Positions 18,634 to 28,716 of a stretch of 64,000 nt of DNA are shown one piece after another. Each line of letters begins with the position of its first letter. Positions within the stretch are counted from its first letter, which is position 1. The DNA is from Trinickia dabaoshanensis. GTDB lineage: Bacteria > Pseudomonadota > Gammaproteobacteria > Burkholderiales > Burkholderiaceae. The stretch spans positions 369,346 to 433,345 of the forward strand of contig NZ_PNYA01000001.1 of NCBI RefSeq assembly GCF_002879885.1, written 5' to 3'. The notes beneath the pieces are model-generated. The model worked only from the letters and a program-made list of their open reading frames with translations. It did not search any database and had not been told where the DNA came from. The position numbers and the translations under genes were made by a program.

Positions 18634-20264
18634 ATTCCCCCCTGAACCGCCGGGCCGCCGACGTCGATGTCTGCCTCTTGCTGGAGGGCACCTTCCCGTA
18701 CGTTCGCGGCGGCGTATCGAGTTGGGTCAACGAAATGATCCGCGCCTACCCGGACACGCGGTTCGGCATCGTATTCATCGGCAGCCGCCAAGAGGACTAT
18801 GCGGGTGCCGCGTATGCCCTGCCCGAGAACGTCGTTCATTTCGAGGCCCACTACCTCTACGAAAGCGCACCCGCCGATGCCCGGCCCCCGCGCGAAGTGG
18901 CAGGCGATGCCGCCGCGTTCGCACGTTCGGCTCAGTTCCATCAAGCCCTGCGCGATGCCCGCTCGCATGCCGAAATCGGCACGATGATGGCGGAGCTGCT
19001 GCCCTTGCTCGGCGCCGACGGCGCCTTGAGCGAAGCGCAGTTTCTGCATAGCCGCGAAGCGTGGCGATTCATCGAAGAGCAATACACGGAACACTGCACG
19101 GACCCGTCGTTCACCGACTACTTCTGGACCGTGCGCATCATGCACAAGCCGCTCTGGCAACTCGCGCGCGTCGCCGCGGGCACGCCGCCGGCACGCGTCT
19201 ATCACACCGTCTCCACCGGTTACGCGGGTTACTTGGGGGCGCTGATGCACTATCGAACAGGCCGCCCGCTGATCGTCAGCGAACATGGCATCTATACCAA
19301 AGAGCGCAAGATCGATCTGCTGCAAAGCCGCTGGATTCGCGACAACCGCGGCCTGTTCGAACGCGATGCCTCGAACGTCAGCTACTTTCGCGAGCTGTGG
19401 GTCCGCTTTTTCGAGGCGCTCGGCGCGCTCGCGTACGGCGCCGCGCATGAAATCATCGCGCTCTACGAGGGCAACCGCTTGCGGCAGGTCGCGGACGGCG
19501 CACGTCCCGAACTCACGCGCACGATCCCGAACGGCATCGACGTGGACGCCTTGCGCCCGCTGCTCGCGCAGCGTCAACCGGATAGGCCGCGACGCGTCGT
19601 GGCGCTGATCGGCCGCGTGGTCCCGATCAAAGACATCAAGACGTTTATCCGCGCCATCTTCATCGCGACACGCACGATGCCCGAGATCGAAGGATGGATC
19701 GTCGGGCCCGAGGAAGAAGACCGCGCGTATGCGCACGAGTGCCGCGCCCTCGTGCAAAGTCTCGGGCTCGATGCGAACTTGCGCTTCCTTGGCTTTCAAC
19801 GCATTGCCGACGTGTTGCCCAAGATCGACCTCGTCGCCTTGAGTTCGATCAGCGAAGCGCTGCCGCTCGTGGTGCTGGAGGGATTCGCCGCCGGCGTGCC
19901 GGCCATCACGACCGACGTGGGTGCGTGCCGCGAGTTGATCGAGGGCTTCACCCCGGAGGATCGGGCACTGGGCGCGGCCGGCGCGGTCGTACCGATCGCC
20001 AATCCGTCGGCGTTCTCACAGGCCGCGCTCACACTGCTGGCGAGCGACACGCTTTGGCAAGCCGCGCAACGCGCCGGCCTCGAACGCGTGCAGCGCTACT
20101 ATGCGAAGTATCAAATGACCGATCGATACCGCGAGATTTACGAACGCGCCGCGGCACTCCCCGACACCCGGCCCGCCGCGGATGCCAGCCACACCCCCCG
20201 CTGCCCGTTTCATCCGGCACCCGCCGGCGCGGCGCCGCGCCGCCTTTGGTTCAGGAGCCGCTGA
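18630..20264 (+). CDS. pelF: PelF: cytoplasmic GT4 glycosyltransferase that polymerises Pel
   Basis: A 544-residue GT-B-type glycosyltransferase using UDP-GalNAc in characterised systems. The chosen start (18630) forms an ATGA overlap with pelE; a longer open frame begins inside pelE and is artefactual. N-terminal VCLLLEGTFPYVRGGVSSW is diagnostic for PelF. The C-terminal lobe has LIGRVVPIKDIKTFI and the donor-site ISEALPLVVLEGFAAG with the E-x7-E spacing of GT4 enzymes. A short C-terminal extension of about 40 residues (Pro/Ala/His-rich) is not typical. No UDP-GlcNAc/UDP-GalNAc epimerase gene is seen in this cluster, so precursor must come from elsewhere. Confidence 0.95.
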   Translation: MNSPLNRRAADVDVCLLLEGTFPYVRGGVSSWVNEMIRAYPDTRFGIVFIGSRQEDYAGAAYALPENVVHFEAHYLYESAPADARPPREVAGDAAAFARSAQFHQALRDARSHAEIGTMMAELLPLLGADGALSEAQFLHSREAWRFIEEQYTEHCTDPSFTDYFWTVRIMHKPLWQLARVAAGTPPARVYHTVSTGYAGYLGALMHYRTGRPLIVSEHGIYTKERKIDLLQSRWIRDNRGLFERDASNVSYFRELWVRFFEALGALAYGAAHEIIALYEGNRLRQVADGARPELTRTIPNGIDVDALRPLLAQRQPDRPRRVVALIGRVVPIKDIKTFIRAIFIATRTMPEIEGWIVGPEEEDRAYAHECRALVQSLGLDANLRFLGFQRIADVLPKIDLVALSSISEALPLVVLEGFAAGVPAITTDVGACRELIEGFTPEDRALGAAGAVVPIANPSAFSQAALTLLASDTLWQAAQRAGLERVQRYYAKYQMTDRYREIYERAAALPDTRPAADASHTPRCPFHPAPAGAAPRRLWFRSR

Positions 20265-21637
20265 TGGCAGGGATCGGATTCGAACTACGCAAAATCATGC
20301 GGCGCGACACGCTCACCGGCGTGACGCGCGCCTACGTCTATGCGGCGCTGATCAGCTCGGGGCCGCTGATTCTGTCGATCTTCGGCATTTTGGTCATCGG
20401 TCTGCTCACGCTGACGGTGGTCGTGCCGACCGTCCTCATCACGCAGTTCCAGGTCTCGGTCACTTACATGATCGCGTTCAGCTTGATCCTGACCGGGCCG
20501 ATTCAGCTATCGTTCACGCGTTTCGTGTCCGATCGATTGTTCGAAAAGCGCGACGACCTCGTGCTGCCGAATTATCACGCCATGCTCTTGGTCACGACGC
20601 TCGCGGCCGGTGCGTTCTCGACGGCCGTGATGCTGCTCGGCTTCCGCGATCAATCGCTGCACTACCGGATGCTGATGGTGGCCGGTTTCGTCATCGTCAG
20701 CAATATCTGGATCGCCGTCATCTTTTTATCGAGCGTCAAGCAATACTGGCAAATCCTGTCCTCGTTCGCGGTCGGTTACACGTTCGTGGTCGTGCTCGCC
20801 TTGGCATTCGCGCATTACGGCTTGACGGGGCTGCTCGGCGGGTTCGTCGTCGGCCACTGGGTGCTGTTGCTGAGTCTGTCCGCGCTCGTGCACCGGCACT
20901 ATCGCAGCCCGCGCTTCATGTCGTTCGAGGTGTTCCATCGGCGCATGGCCTACCCCAGCCTCGCGTTCGTGGGACTTCTGTTCAACCTCGGCATCTGGAT
21001 CGACAAGATTGTCTTCTGGTATGCGCCCGGCACGGGGAGCCGCGTGATCGGCTGGTTCAACGCGTCGATCATCTACGACATTCCCGTGTTCATCGCGTAC
21101 GTCTGCGTGATGCCGGCGATGGCGACGTTTCTCGTGCGCATCGAAGCCGATTTCGCCGAGTACTACGATGCGTTCTACGACGCCGTGCGTACGGGCGCGA
21201 CGCTGCGCCGGATCAACGACATGCGCGACATGATGGTGCGCAGCGTGCGGACCGGGCTCTACGAAATCATCAAAGTGCAGACCGTCGTGCTGCTGCTGGT
21301 CGTCTCGTTCGGCGCTCCGTTGCTCGCGGCACTGGGCATCTCGACGTTGTATCTGCCGTTGCTGCTCGTAGACGTCATCTCCGCCAGCCTGCAGGTGCTG
21401 TTCCTCGGCCTGCTGAACGTCTTTTTCTATCTCGACGCGCGCATTGCGGTGCTGCGATTGAGCTGCGCGTTCGTCGTGCTGAACGGCGCGCTGACCGGCG
21501 TGTCGCTTTGGCTCGGGCCGAGCACGTATGGCTATGGATTCGCGGCCGCGCTCGTCATCGTCGTGATCGTCGCCGTGCGCATGCTCGATGCGAAGTTCGC
21601 TTCGCTCGAGTACGAAACCTACATGCTGCGTTCGTAG
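20264..21637 (+). CDS. pelG: PelG: inner-membrane Pel transporter (MOP flippase-like)
   Basis: A 457-residue polytopic membrane protein with about twelve hydrophobic segments, almost the same length as the P. aeruginosa protein. It begins MAGIGFELRKI, a hallmark of PelG. The ATG overlaps the pelF stop by one base (TGATG) and has AGGAG upstream. Together with PelD and PelE it moves the growing polymer made by PelF across the inner membrane. Two longer open frames overlapping it in other phases are shadows. Confidence 0.94.
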   Translation: MAGIGFELRKIMRRDTLTGVTRAYVYAALISSGPLILSIFGILVIGLLTLTVVVPTVLITQFQVSVTYMIAFSLILTGPIQLSFTRFVSDRLFEKRDDLVLPNYHAMLLVTTLAAGAFSTAVMLLGFRDQSLHYRMLMVAGFVIVSNIWIAVIFLSSVKQYWQILSSFAVGYTFVVVLALAFAHYGLTGLLGGFVVGHWVLLLSLSALVHRHYRSPRFMSFEVFHRRMAYPSLAFVGLLFNLGIWIDKIVFWYAPGTGSRVIGWFNASIIYDIPVFIAYVCVMPAMATFLVRIEADFAEYYDAFYDAVRTGATLRRINDMRDMMVRSVRTGLYEIIKVQTVVLLLVVSFGAPLLAALGISTLYLPLLLVDVISASLQVLFLGLLNVFFYLDARIAVLRLSCAFVVLNGALTGVSLWLGPSTYGYGFAAALVIVVIVAVRMLDAKFASLEYETYMLRS

Positions 21638-21685
21638 GGCCGCTTTCGCGCCGCTCCGTTACCCGCCCCCTACGTCTTTGCCGAT

Positions 21686-22651
21686 ATGCCCTACCTAGCG
21701 ACTTTACTTCGACAGCTCGCCCACCCGACGCGCGCCGCCTATTTGACGCTGCCGCTGTTGCTCGCCGCTGGCGCGTTGGCGCTCGTGTTGCGCGCGGTGT
21801 TCGGCGCCGCGCCGGCGTGGGCCGACACACCCCAAAGCGACATCCGGCGCGGCGTCGCGTTCTACTACGGCACCACACCGCCCGTCGATCTACTCTCCGG
21901 TTACGGCATCGCCGTGCTCGAGGCCGACAGCGGCTTCTCGCCGCGCGAACACCCGCTACCGGATACACGCTGGTACGCCTACGCGAGCGTGGGCGAAGTT
22001 ACGCCGCATCGCGCTTATTACCGCGAGATCCCCCCCGATTGGTTCGTCGGACACAATACCGCGTGGAGCTCGCATATCGTCGATCAAAGCACGCCGGGCT
22101 GGCCGGCGTTCTTCGTGCGGCACGTGATCGATCCACTTTGGGAACGCGGCTACCGCGGCTTCTTTCTCGACACGCTCGACTCTTATCAACTTGCCGCGAA
22201 AACCGATCCGGCCCGCGCCCGCCAACGCGAAGGCCTCGTGCGCATCATCCGCGCGATCAAGACGCGTCATCCGCAAGCACGGTTGATTCTGAATCGCGGC
22301 TTCGAGTTGCTACCCGACATCCATGACGATGTCGATGCGGTCGCCTTCGAATCGTTGTTCAACGGCTGGGATCAATCCCAGCGGCGCTACGTTCCGGTAC
22401 CCGATAACGACCGCGCCTGGCTGCTCGGCCAGGCGCGTACCGTGCGCGATCAATACAAACTGCCCGTCATCGCCATCGACTATTGCGCCCCGGACGACGA
22501 CGCCTGCGCCCGCTCGAGCATCGAGCAAACCCGCGCACTGGGGCTGATCCCGTTCGTCACGGACGGCGCGCTGCAAACGGTGCGGCCCGCGCCGGCTCCC
22601 GAATCCGAATCCGATTCCGCGCCCGGCAGGAACGCTCGCGCACCGGGTTGA
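21686..22651 (+). CDS. Stand-alone GH114 (endo-alpha-1,4-polygalactosaminidase-like) glycosidase behind pelG
   Basis: A 321-residue exported protein, 48 bases after pelG on the same strand. An N-terminal hydrophobic segment (residues ~20-45, ending AWA) is a signal peptide or anchor. The rest is one GH114 domain related to the N-terminal domain of PelA: YASVGE (99-104), FLDTLDSY (160-167), ILNRGFE (201-207) and AVAFESLF (218-225, E222). These elements are all present here but are lost or altered in PelA of the same operon. Its likely role is cutting GalNAc-rich Pel in the periplasm or outside the cell, taking over the hydrolase function. It is not part of the classical seven-gene operon. Cleavage of the native polymer is inference. 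Confidence 0.85.
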   Translation: MPYLATLLRQLAHPTRAAYLTLPLLLAAGALALVLRAVFGAAPAWADTPQSDIRRGVAFYYGTTPPVDLLSGYGIAVLEADSGFSPREHPLPDTRWYAYASVGEVTPHRAYYREIPPDWFVGHNTAWSSHIVDQSTPGWPAFFVRHVIDPLWERGYRGFFLDTLDSYQLAAKTDPARARQREGLVRIIRAIKTRHPQARLILNRGFELLPDIHDDVDAVAFESLFNGWDQSQRRYVPVPDNDRAWLLGQARTVRDQYKLPVIAIDYCAPDDDACARSSIEQTRALGLIPFVTDGALQTVRPAPAPESESDSAPGRNARAPG

Positions 22652-22655
22652 ACAA

Positions 22656-22671
22656 GCGCCCTATCGGGCGC
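22656..22671. terminator. Terminator-like hairpin after the pel operon
   Basis: GCGCCC, loop TATC, GGGCGC forms a perfect 6-base stem five bases after the GH114 stop. It lies between this operon and the convergent LysR gene ending at 22677. There is no U-tract directly behind it on the plus strand, so strength is uncertain. Confidence 0.5.
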
Positions 22672-22676
22672 CGCGC

Positions 22677-23615
22677 TCAGCGCAAAAACGGCATCAACGG
22701 CTGCGCCGCATCGGCAAAACGTTGCTCGAGGAAGTCGAGCAGCGCGCGTACCCTCGGCGCCATGTATTGGGTCCGCTGAAACAATGCGTGTACCGGCGCA
22801 TCGGGACAACGCCACTGCGGCGCGACGATCTTGAGTGTGCCCGCGTGCAAGTCCGCCCCGACGTCCCAAATCGACTTCATCACCGCGCCGCGCCCCTGAG
22901 CGGCCCATTCGCGCGCGATCGCACCGTCGTTGGTGAGCCGCGCGCGTTCGATCGGCGCGGTGAAGCCCACCGTTTCGCCCTCGTGAGCAAACTGCCATTG
23001 ATTGGCGATACCGGAGGCGGACGTCAGCAACACGAAGTCCCAATCGCGCAAATCGTCGGGATGCTGCGGCATCCCGCGCGCATCGATGTACTCGGGCGAT
23101 GCGCACAGCACGCGGCGGTTGTCGGCCAACCGTTTGGCGATCATCGAACTGTCGGCCGGCACACCGAAGCGAATGGCGAGGTCGATGTCGTCTTGCAGCA
23201 AATGCGAGAGCGAATCGGACAACACCAACGTGAAGTTTACTTGCGGATGCAACGCGTTGAACTCGTCCAGCCAGTGCCTCAACACCGAGCGCCCGAAATC
23301 GGATGTGGCCGATACGCGCAAGGCGCCGCTCACGGACGCCCGTCCGAGCTGCAACGCGGCGCGTGCATCGTCCAAGGTTTGCAGCGCGTGCCGGCAATGC
23401 GCGAGGTACATGCGCCCTTCGTCGGTCAGCCGCAGCATGCGCGTCGATCGCTCGAACAGTTGCGTATGCAGTTGGCTCTCGAGCTTGCCGAGCCGGGCGC
23501 TGGCGGCGGCGGGCGACAGGCCGAGCTTGCGGCCCGCCGCCGAAAGGCTGCCCAGGGTGGCGGCCGCAACGAAGAGCCGAATGTCGCCGAGATTATCCAT
23601 GGTCGAAGCTTGCAT
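22677..23615 (-). CDS. LysR-family transcriptional regulator
   Basis: A 312-residue DNA-binding regulator. The winged helix-turn-helix is at residues ~8-65 (IRLFVAAATLGSLSAAGRK, then PAAASARLGKLE). The co-inducer domain contains GALRVSATSDFGRSVL and ends conventionally. It belongs to the group with a C-terminal pocket starting at RVSATSDFGR, often acting on neighbouring or distant efflux and dehydrogenase genes. It is convergent with the pel operon and is therefore not an obvious local pel regulator. The start may be the ATG at 23615 or the ATG five codons later (MDNLGD); neither has a strong ribosome-binding site. Confidence 0.88.
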   Translation of the reverse strand: MQASTMDNLGDIRLFVAAATLGSLSAAGRKLGLSPAAASARLGKLESQLHTQLFERSTRMLRLTDEGRMYLAHCRHALQTLDDARAALQLGRASVSGALRVSATSDFGRSVLRHWLDEFNALHPQVNFTLVLSDSLSHLLQDDIDLAIRFGVPADSSMIAKRLADNRRVLCASPEYIDARGMPQHPDDLRDWDFVLLTSASGIANQWQFAHEGETVGFTAPIERARLTNDGAIAREWAAQGRGAVMKSIWDVGADLHAGTLKIVAPQWRCPDAPVHALFQRTQYMAPRVRALLDFLEQRFADAAQPLMPFLR

Positions 23616-23664
23616 AAAATGAGCATCCCGGATGAGAGGCCACCGGATCGGTACCCCGCGCGCG

Positions 23665-24684
23665 CTAGAACTCCGGCACCGGGTTGCGGCCTTCGGCCAA
23701 CGTGTATCGACCGTCTTTCAAACGATAGATGGCCGTTTCATCCACGTCGCGCACCGCGTTGCCGTGTGCGATCGTTTCGGCACCCGTGAACGCGATGCGT
23801 AAATCGCCCGGGGCATCCTTGCCTTGTAAGATCTCTAGATGGCCGACGACGTTGAAACACTGCGGCATATCGGTCGACTCGGCGCGCTGCGTATTATTCT
23901 CGTCATCCGCGGTTGCGCCGCTGATGGCGGCCATGGGCTGCGCGGAGCCACTCGCAGCGGGCGCGGCCCCGCTCTTGAGCACTGCTTCGCAATCTTCCGT
24001 CGCACCCAGATTGTCCGCTGCCACGCGCAGCGTCGCGGCGAGCGTGCGGACTTGGCCCGGCGCAACACCGTACACCGAGGCCCACGATCCGCAATAGCCT
24101 TGCCAACAGCCTCCGGAAGTCAGTACTACGCCGAATTCGCTCGGCGACAGGCGGGCGACGCTGCTTTGGCCATAGCTGCCTGCGACACCACCGTAGTCGA
24201 CTCCGTCGATGCGCCGCTCGAGCGCCCACCCCGAAGATTCCCGCCGGAAGAAGTAGGCTCCGAGCCAGGCACCAGATGCATATGAGTCGACCCGCTCGCC
24301 CGTGTCGGTGACCTCGACTCCTTCGGTCAGCATAACGGCGTGCGTATCGTCGAGCCGGATGACTTCGCGCGGCGAAACGTCCAGTTCGCTGGCCACGATC
24401 GTTTTCGTGATCTTGCCGTGCTCGTCCCTGTCGGGAATCTCGACATCGACGACACGCTTATCGCCCTTTTTCGTGTCTTCCCAATTAGGAAACACAGTTT
24501 TCATCAGATCGGCGCGTTTCAAGTCCGGCGAAAGCACTGCGGTTTGCGCATCCGATCCTGCCGCCGCCGATTCGCTTTGCGTGGCCGGATGCTTGCCGCA
24601 AGCGCCGCATGCGAGGATTGCCGCAAGAAGAACGCCGGCCGCCGAGGTTCGCGCGGCAAAGCGTATCGAAGGGAAACGGGTCAT
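23665..24684 (-). CDS. Hypothetical lipoprotein, divergent from frmR
   Basis: A 339-residue predicted lipoprotein. The start MTRFPSIR is preferred over a frame 14 codons longer, because it gives a normal signal peptide ending in the lipobox LACGAC. The mature protein has no domain I recognise. It contains three Cys in the middle region (GGCWQGYC and TEDC), alternating strand-like segments such as [18 protein letters not shown], and ends in an [13 protein letters not shown] element. It is transcribed away from frmR across a 96-base region with two palindromes, so FrmR might also affect it. Function unknown. Confidence 0.7.
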   Translation of the reverse strand: MTRFPSIRFAARTSAAGVLLAAILACGACGKHPATQSESAAAGSDAQTAVLSPDLKRADLMKTVFPNWEDTKKGDKRVVDVEIPDRDEHGKITKTIVASELDVSPREVIRLDDTHAVMLTEGVEVTDTGERVDSYASGAWLGAYFFRRESSGWALERRIDGVDYGGVAGSYGQSSVARLSPSEFGVVLTSGGCWQGYCGSWASVYGVAPGQVRTLAATLRVAADNLGATEDCEAVLKSGAAPAASGSAQPMAAISGATADDENNTQRAESTDMPQCFNVVGHLEILQGKDAPGDLRIAFTGAETIAHGNAVRDVDETAIYRLKDGRYTLAEGRNPVPEF

Positions 24685-24722
24685 CTCGGGTCTGTTTTCG
24701 TTATAGGGAAAAATGCAACTTT

Positions 24723-24743
24723 GCATACTACCATCCAGTATGC
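24723..24743. promoter_or_regulatory. FrmR-type operator palindrome 1
   Basis: GCATACT-ACCATCC-AGTATGC is a perfect 7-base inverted repeat 37 bases before the frmR start. The core TACTACC...AGTA is repeated in the second palindrome, centres 25 bases apart. By analogy with characterised FrmR/CsoR-family operators it should be a repressor site controlling frmR-frmA and possibly the divergent lipoprotein gene. Confidence 0.65.
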
Positions 24744-24749
24744 TACCGT

Positions 24750-24766
24750 GTACTACCCCCTAGTAC
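24750..24766. promoter_or_regulatory. FrmR-type operator palindrome 2
   Basis: GTACT-ACCCCCT-AGTAC, an inverted repeat with the run of cytosines typical of CsoR/RcnR/FrmR operators. It lies 14 bases before the frmR ATG. With palindrome 1 it gives two tandem half-turn-related sites, suggesting two FrmR tetramers bind side by side. Confidence 0.65.
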
Positions 24767-24780
24767 CCGAGCAATCGAAG

Positions 24781-25056
24781 ATGCCGCACACCGTCGAAGA
24801 GAAAAAGCGCGTTCTAGCCCGCGTCCGCCGCGTGCGCGGCCAGATCGACGCGCTTGAGCGCGCGCTCGAGGAAGGCGCAGACTGCGGCCCGATTCTTCAG
24901 CAGATCGCAGCCGTGCGCGGCGCGATCAACGGGTTGATGGCGGGGGTGCTCGAAAGCCACCTTCGAGAAGAGTTTTCGCATGTCGCGCAAGCAAACGGCG
25001 CGCAGCAAGGGTCGATCGACGATGTCGTCTCCCTCGTGCGCTCCTATCTTCGTTGA
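24781..25056 (+). CDS. frmR: FrmR: formaldehyde-responsive repressor
   Basis: A 91-residue all-alpha CsoR/RcnR-family repressor. The residues needed for formaldehyde sensing are present: Pro2 (MPHTVEEKK) and Cys35 (GADCGP), with His60 (ESHLREEF) in the expected place. Pro2 and Cys35 are the pair that formaldehyde cross-links in characterised FrmR, and no copper or nickel signature replaces them. A longer open frame begins upstream but the ATG at 24781 gives the exact family start. It precedes frmA by 63 bases and should repress it through the palindromes immediately upstream. Confidence 0.92.
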   Translation: MPHTVEEKKRVLARVRRVRGQIDALERALEEGADCGPILQQIAAVRGAINGLMAGVLESHLREEFSHVAQANGAQQGSIDDVVSLVRSYLR

Positions 25057-26552
<1,496 letters not shown>

Positions 26553-26567
26553 ATCGCTCGCCGGCAA

Positions 26568-27050
26568 TTACACGCCCGCCGCTTCGTTCGCGCCGGCATC
26601 GTCCTCGACGCCGCGCAATGCCTGCCGGCGCAGTGCCGCCAAGGTCGCCGCGGCCTCGGGATGCAGCCTCGCGAATTGCCGCTCCACTTCTCGATCGGCA
26701 TGCGCTCGCCCGATGGCGTGCCTGGCGATTTCGAATACCACGTCGAACGCGCTGTCGTAGCCGTCGTCGTCGAATCGCGATGCGTCGAACGGCGTCGTCA
26801 CGCCTAACGCACCGTGACCCGCGCCTACGCTCTCGCGCGCCAGCTTGATCGCGCGGCTCAGCGGCTTGACGTGTTGCGCCGTCAGCCGCGCCAATGCGAT
26901 ATCGAGCCCGCGCGCATAGTCGATGAGATCGGCTCTCGACATCTCCTCCACGGTCGGCGTGCCGTGCTCGGCATGCCGCTCGTCCGAAGATGGCGCCGGC
27001 CGCGCGCGTCGATGCGTTCGGTGGATGAAGCTTCGGTATGACGTGCCCAT
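26568..27050 (-). CDS. Hypothetical protein upstream of the previous gene
   Basis: About 160 residues, soluble and charged, with helical segments such as RADLIDYARGLDIALARLT and EVERQFARLHPEAAATLAALRRQ. No known domain recognised. Start chosen at MGTSYRSF (27050); an ATG 17 codons further out would add the sequence repeat SESTLSESTL. That repeat comes from an imperfect 15-base tandem repeat in the DNA at about 27055-27085 and looks non-coding. It ends within a base of the next gene's alternative start, so the pair is likely translated together. Confidence 0.5.
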   Translation of the reverse strand: MGTSYRSFIHRTHRRARPAPSSDERHAEHGTPTVEEMSRADLIDYARGLDIALARLTAQHVKPLSRAIKLARESVGAGHGALGVTTPFDASRFDDDGYDSAFDVVFEIARHAIGRAHADREVERQFARLHPEAAATLAALRRQALRGVEDDAGANEAAGV

Positions 27051-27270
27051 TTTCAAAGTGGATTCACTCAAAGTCGATTCGCTTAGCGAAATGAACGACA
27101 TCGTTGCGGATCAGGCAACGCGGTGGATTGGCGATTCAAATGCCGTGTCGCCGTCGCGATGCACGGCGATTTTAAAAACGTGCGGATTGATCGATCGAAG
27201 CCCGCTCACGGCGAGCAGGCGCATGGACGGGAATGCGGCGAAACCTCATCCCCGTCCCTCGACGAGCGCG

Positions 27271-28569
27271 TCAGCGCACTGTGCTTGCCTGAGCCGGCCG
27301 CCAAGCGATCGCCGCCACCAGGCTCAACGAAGCGGTGACGATCACATAGACCGCCGGCGCCAGATTGTTATGGGTTGCCGCGATCGCCCAAGTGATGATC
27401 GTCGCGGAAAAGCCGCCGAACGTGATCACTGCGAGGTTATAGGCGATGCAGATACCCGTCGACTGAATCCGGGCCGGAAACAACTCGCTGATCGCGGCCA
27501 GAACCGGGCCCTCGTAACAAGCGATCACGAGACCGAAAACGAGTTGGAACAACATCAGCGAACCAAGGCTCGGTTGCCGGTTGATGAAGGCGAACAGCGG
27601 ATACGCCAGCGCGATCGCGGCGATCGTCGCGCCCACCAAAAAGGGCTTGCGTCCGAACCGGTCCGACAAGTGCCCGATGACCGGCGTCACGACCAGCACA
27701 ATGCTCGCCCCGACCAACACCGCGATAAAACCGGCGGACGATTCCAGCTTGAGCGCCTTGACCGCGTACGTGGGGATGTAAAACAAAAGCACGTAAGAGC
27801 AGACGGTCCAGAAAATCACCAAGCCGAAGCCGAGCAAAATCGGCAGCGCACCGTTACGCACGATATCGAGCAGCGGCGCCGATTCGACCGCGCCTCGCTC
27901 GAGGCGATCGGACTCGACGAGATTGCTGCGGATATACATGCCCACCGGGCCCAGCATCAAGCCGACGAGGAACGGGATACGCCAGCCCCACGACTCGATT
28001 TGCGCGGCCGAAAGGTAGTTCAGTATCCACGTGCCGAGCGCCGCGCTCAAGATGATCGCAAAGCCGATGCTCGCCTGAATCCAACTCGTGTAATAGCCGC
28101 GCTGCGCCCCCGGCACGCGGTCCATCAGATACGCGGTGGCACCGCCCATTTCTCCGCCGGCGGAGAACCCTTGCAACAGCCGGGCCAAAACGATGATCGC
28201 AGGTGCGAGCAAACCGGCCTGCTTGTAGGTAGGCGCGAAGCTGATCAGCGCGGTCCCCATCGTCATCAGCAAGATGGTGATCGTGAGCGCCACTTTGCGG
28301 CCCGCCTTGTCGGCGAGCGCACCCAAGATCAGGCCACCCACCGGACGCATCAAGAAACCCACGCCGACGGTCGATACCGAAAGCAAGAGCGAAATGTTAC
28401 GGTCCCCGACCGGAAAAAACAGCTTGGCGATGATGATCGCGAAGAAGCTATAGGAAATGAAATCGAACCATTCGAAGCCGTTTCCGATAATCACTGCCAG
28501 TACTGCTCGCCGCCTCGCGGCCTCGTCGGTCGGCCTGGCGTTATCCAGATACAGTGATGCGTTTTGCAT
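27271..28569 (-). CDS. MFS metabolite:proton symporter (MHS family)
   Basis: A 432-residue inner-membrane transporter with twelve hydrophobic segments. N-terminal GNGFEWFDFISYSFFA and the loop RPVGGLILGALADKAGRK are hallmarks of the metabolite:H+ symporter family (KgtP/ShiA/ProP-like). The central loop carries SDRFGRKPF as in other MFS members. The start follows GAAGGG five bases ahead. It lies downstream of, and on the same strand as, a GcvA-like LysR regulator gene (148 bases apart), which may control it. The transported compound, probably a carboxylate or aromatic acid, is not evident. A 544-codon Arg/His-rich frame on the plus strand is its shadow. Confidence 0.9.
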   Translation of the reverse strand: MQNASLYLDNARPTDEAARRRAVLAVIIGNGFEWFDFISYSFFAIIIAKLFFPVGDRNISLLLSVSTVGVGFLMRPVGGLILGALADKAGRKVALTITILLMTMGTALISFAPTYKQAGLLAPAIIVLARLLQGFSAGGEMGGATAYLMDRVPGAQRGYYTSWIQASIGFAIILSAALGTWILNYLSAAQIESWGWRIPFLVGLMLGPVGMYIRSNLVESDRLERGAVESAPLLDIVRNGALPILLGFGLVIFWTVCSYVLLFYIPTYAVKALKLESSAGFIAVLVGASIVLVVTPVIGHLSDRFGRKPFLVGATIAAIALAYPLFAFINRQPSLGSLMLFQLVFGLVIACYEGPVLAAISELFPARIQSTGICIAYNLAVITFGGFSATIITWAIAATHNNLAPAVYVIVTASLSLVAAIAWRPAQASTVR

Positions 28570-28716
28570 AGAAACCCTTCTTTAATATTGTCACCAACTC
28601 TCTCAGGAATCTGCAGGTGCAGATGCTATGGCATTCGGGTTAGATTTGACTCGGAATTTTTTTCGGTCTGCTCCGACAAAAAGGAATGGTGATGGATAAG
28701 CGCACGGCTCGCATGA

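Noticed and set aside
20182..22326. 714-codon frame across pelG and the GH114 gene
   Set aside because: Arg/His-rich translation in another phase; both underlying proteins are clear family members.
26923..28557. 544-codon open frame on the plus strand
   Set aside because: Antisense to the MHS transporter; Arg/His/Asp-rich with no family pattern. High-GC shadow.
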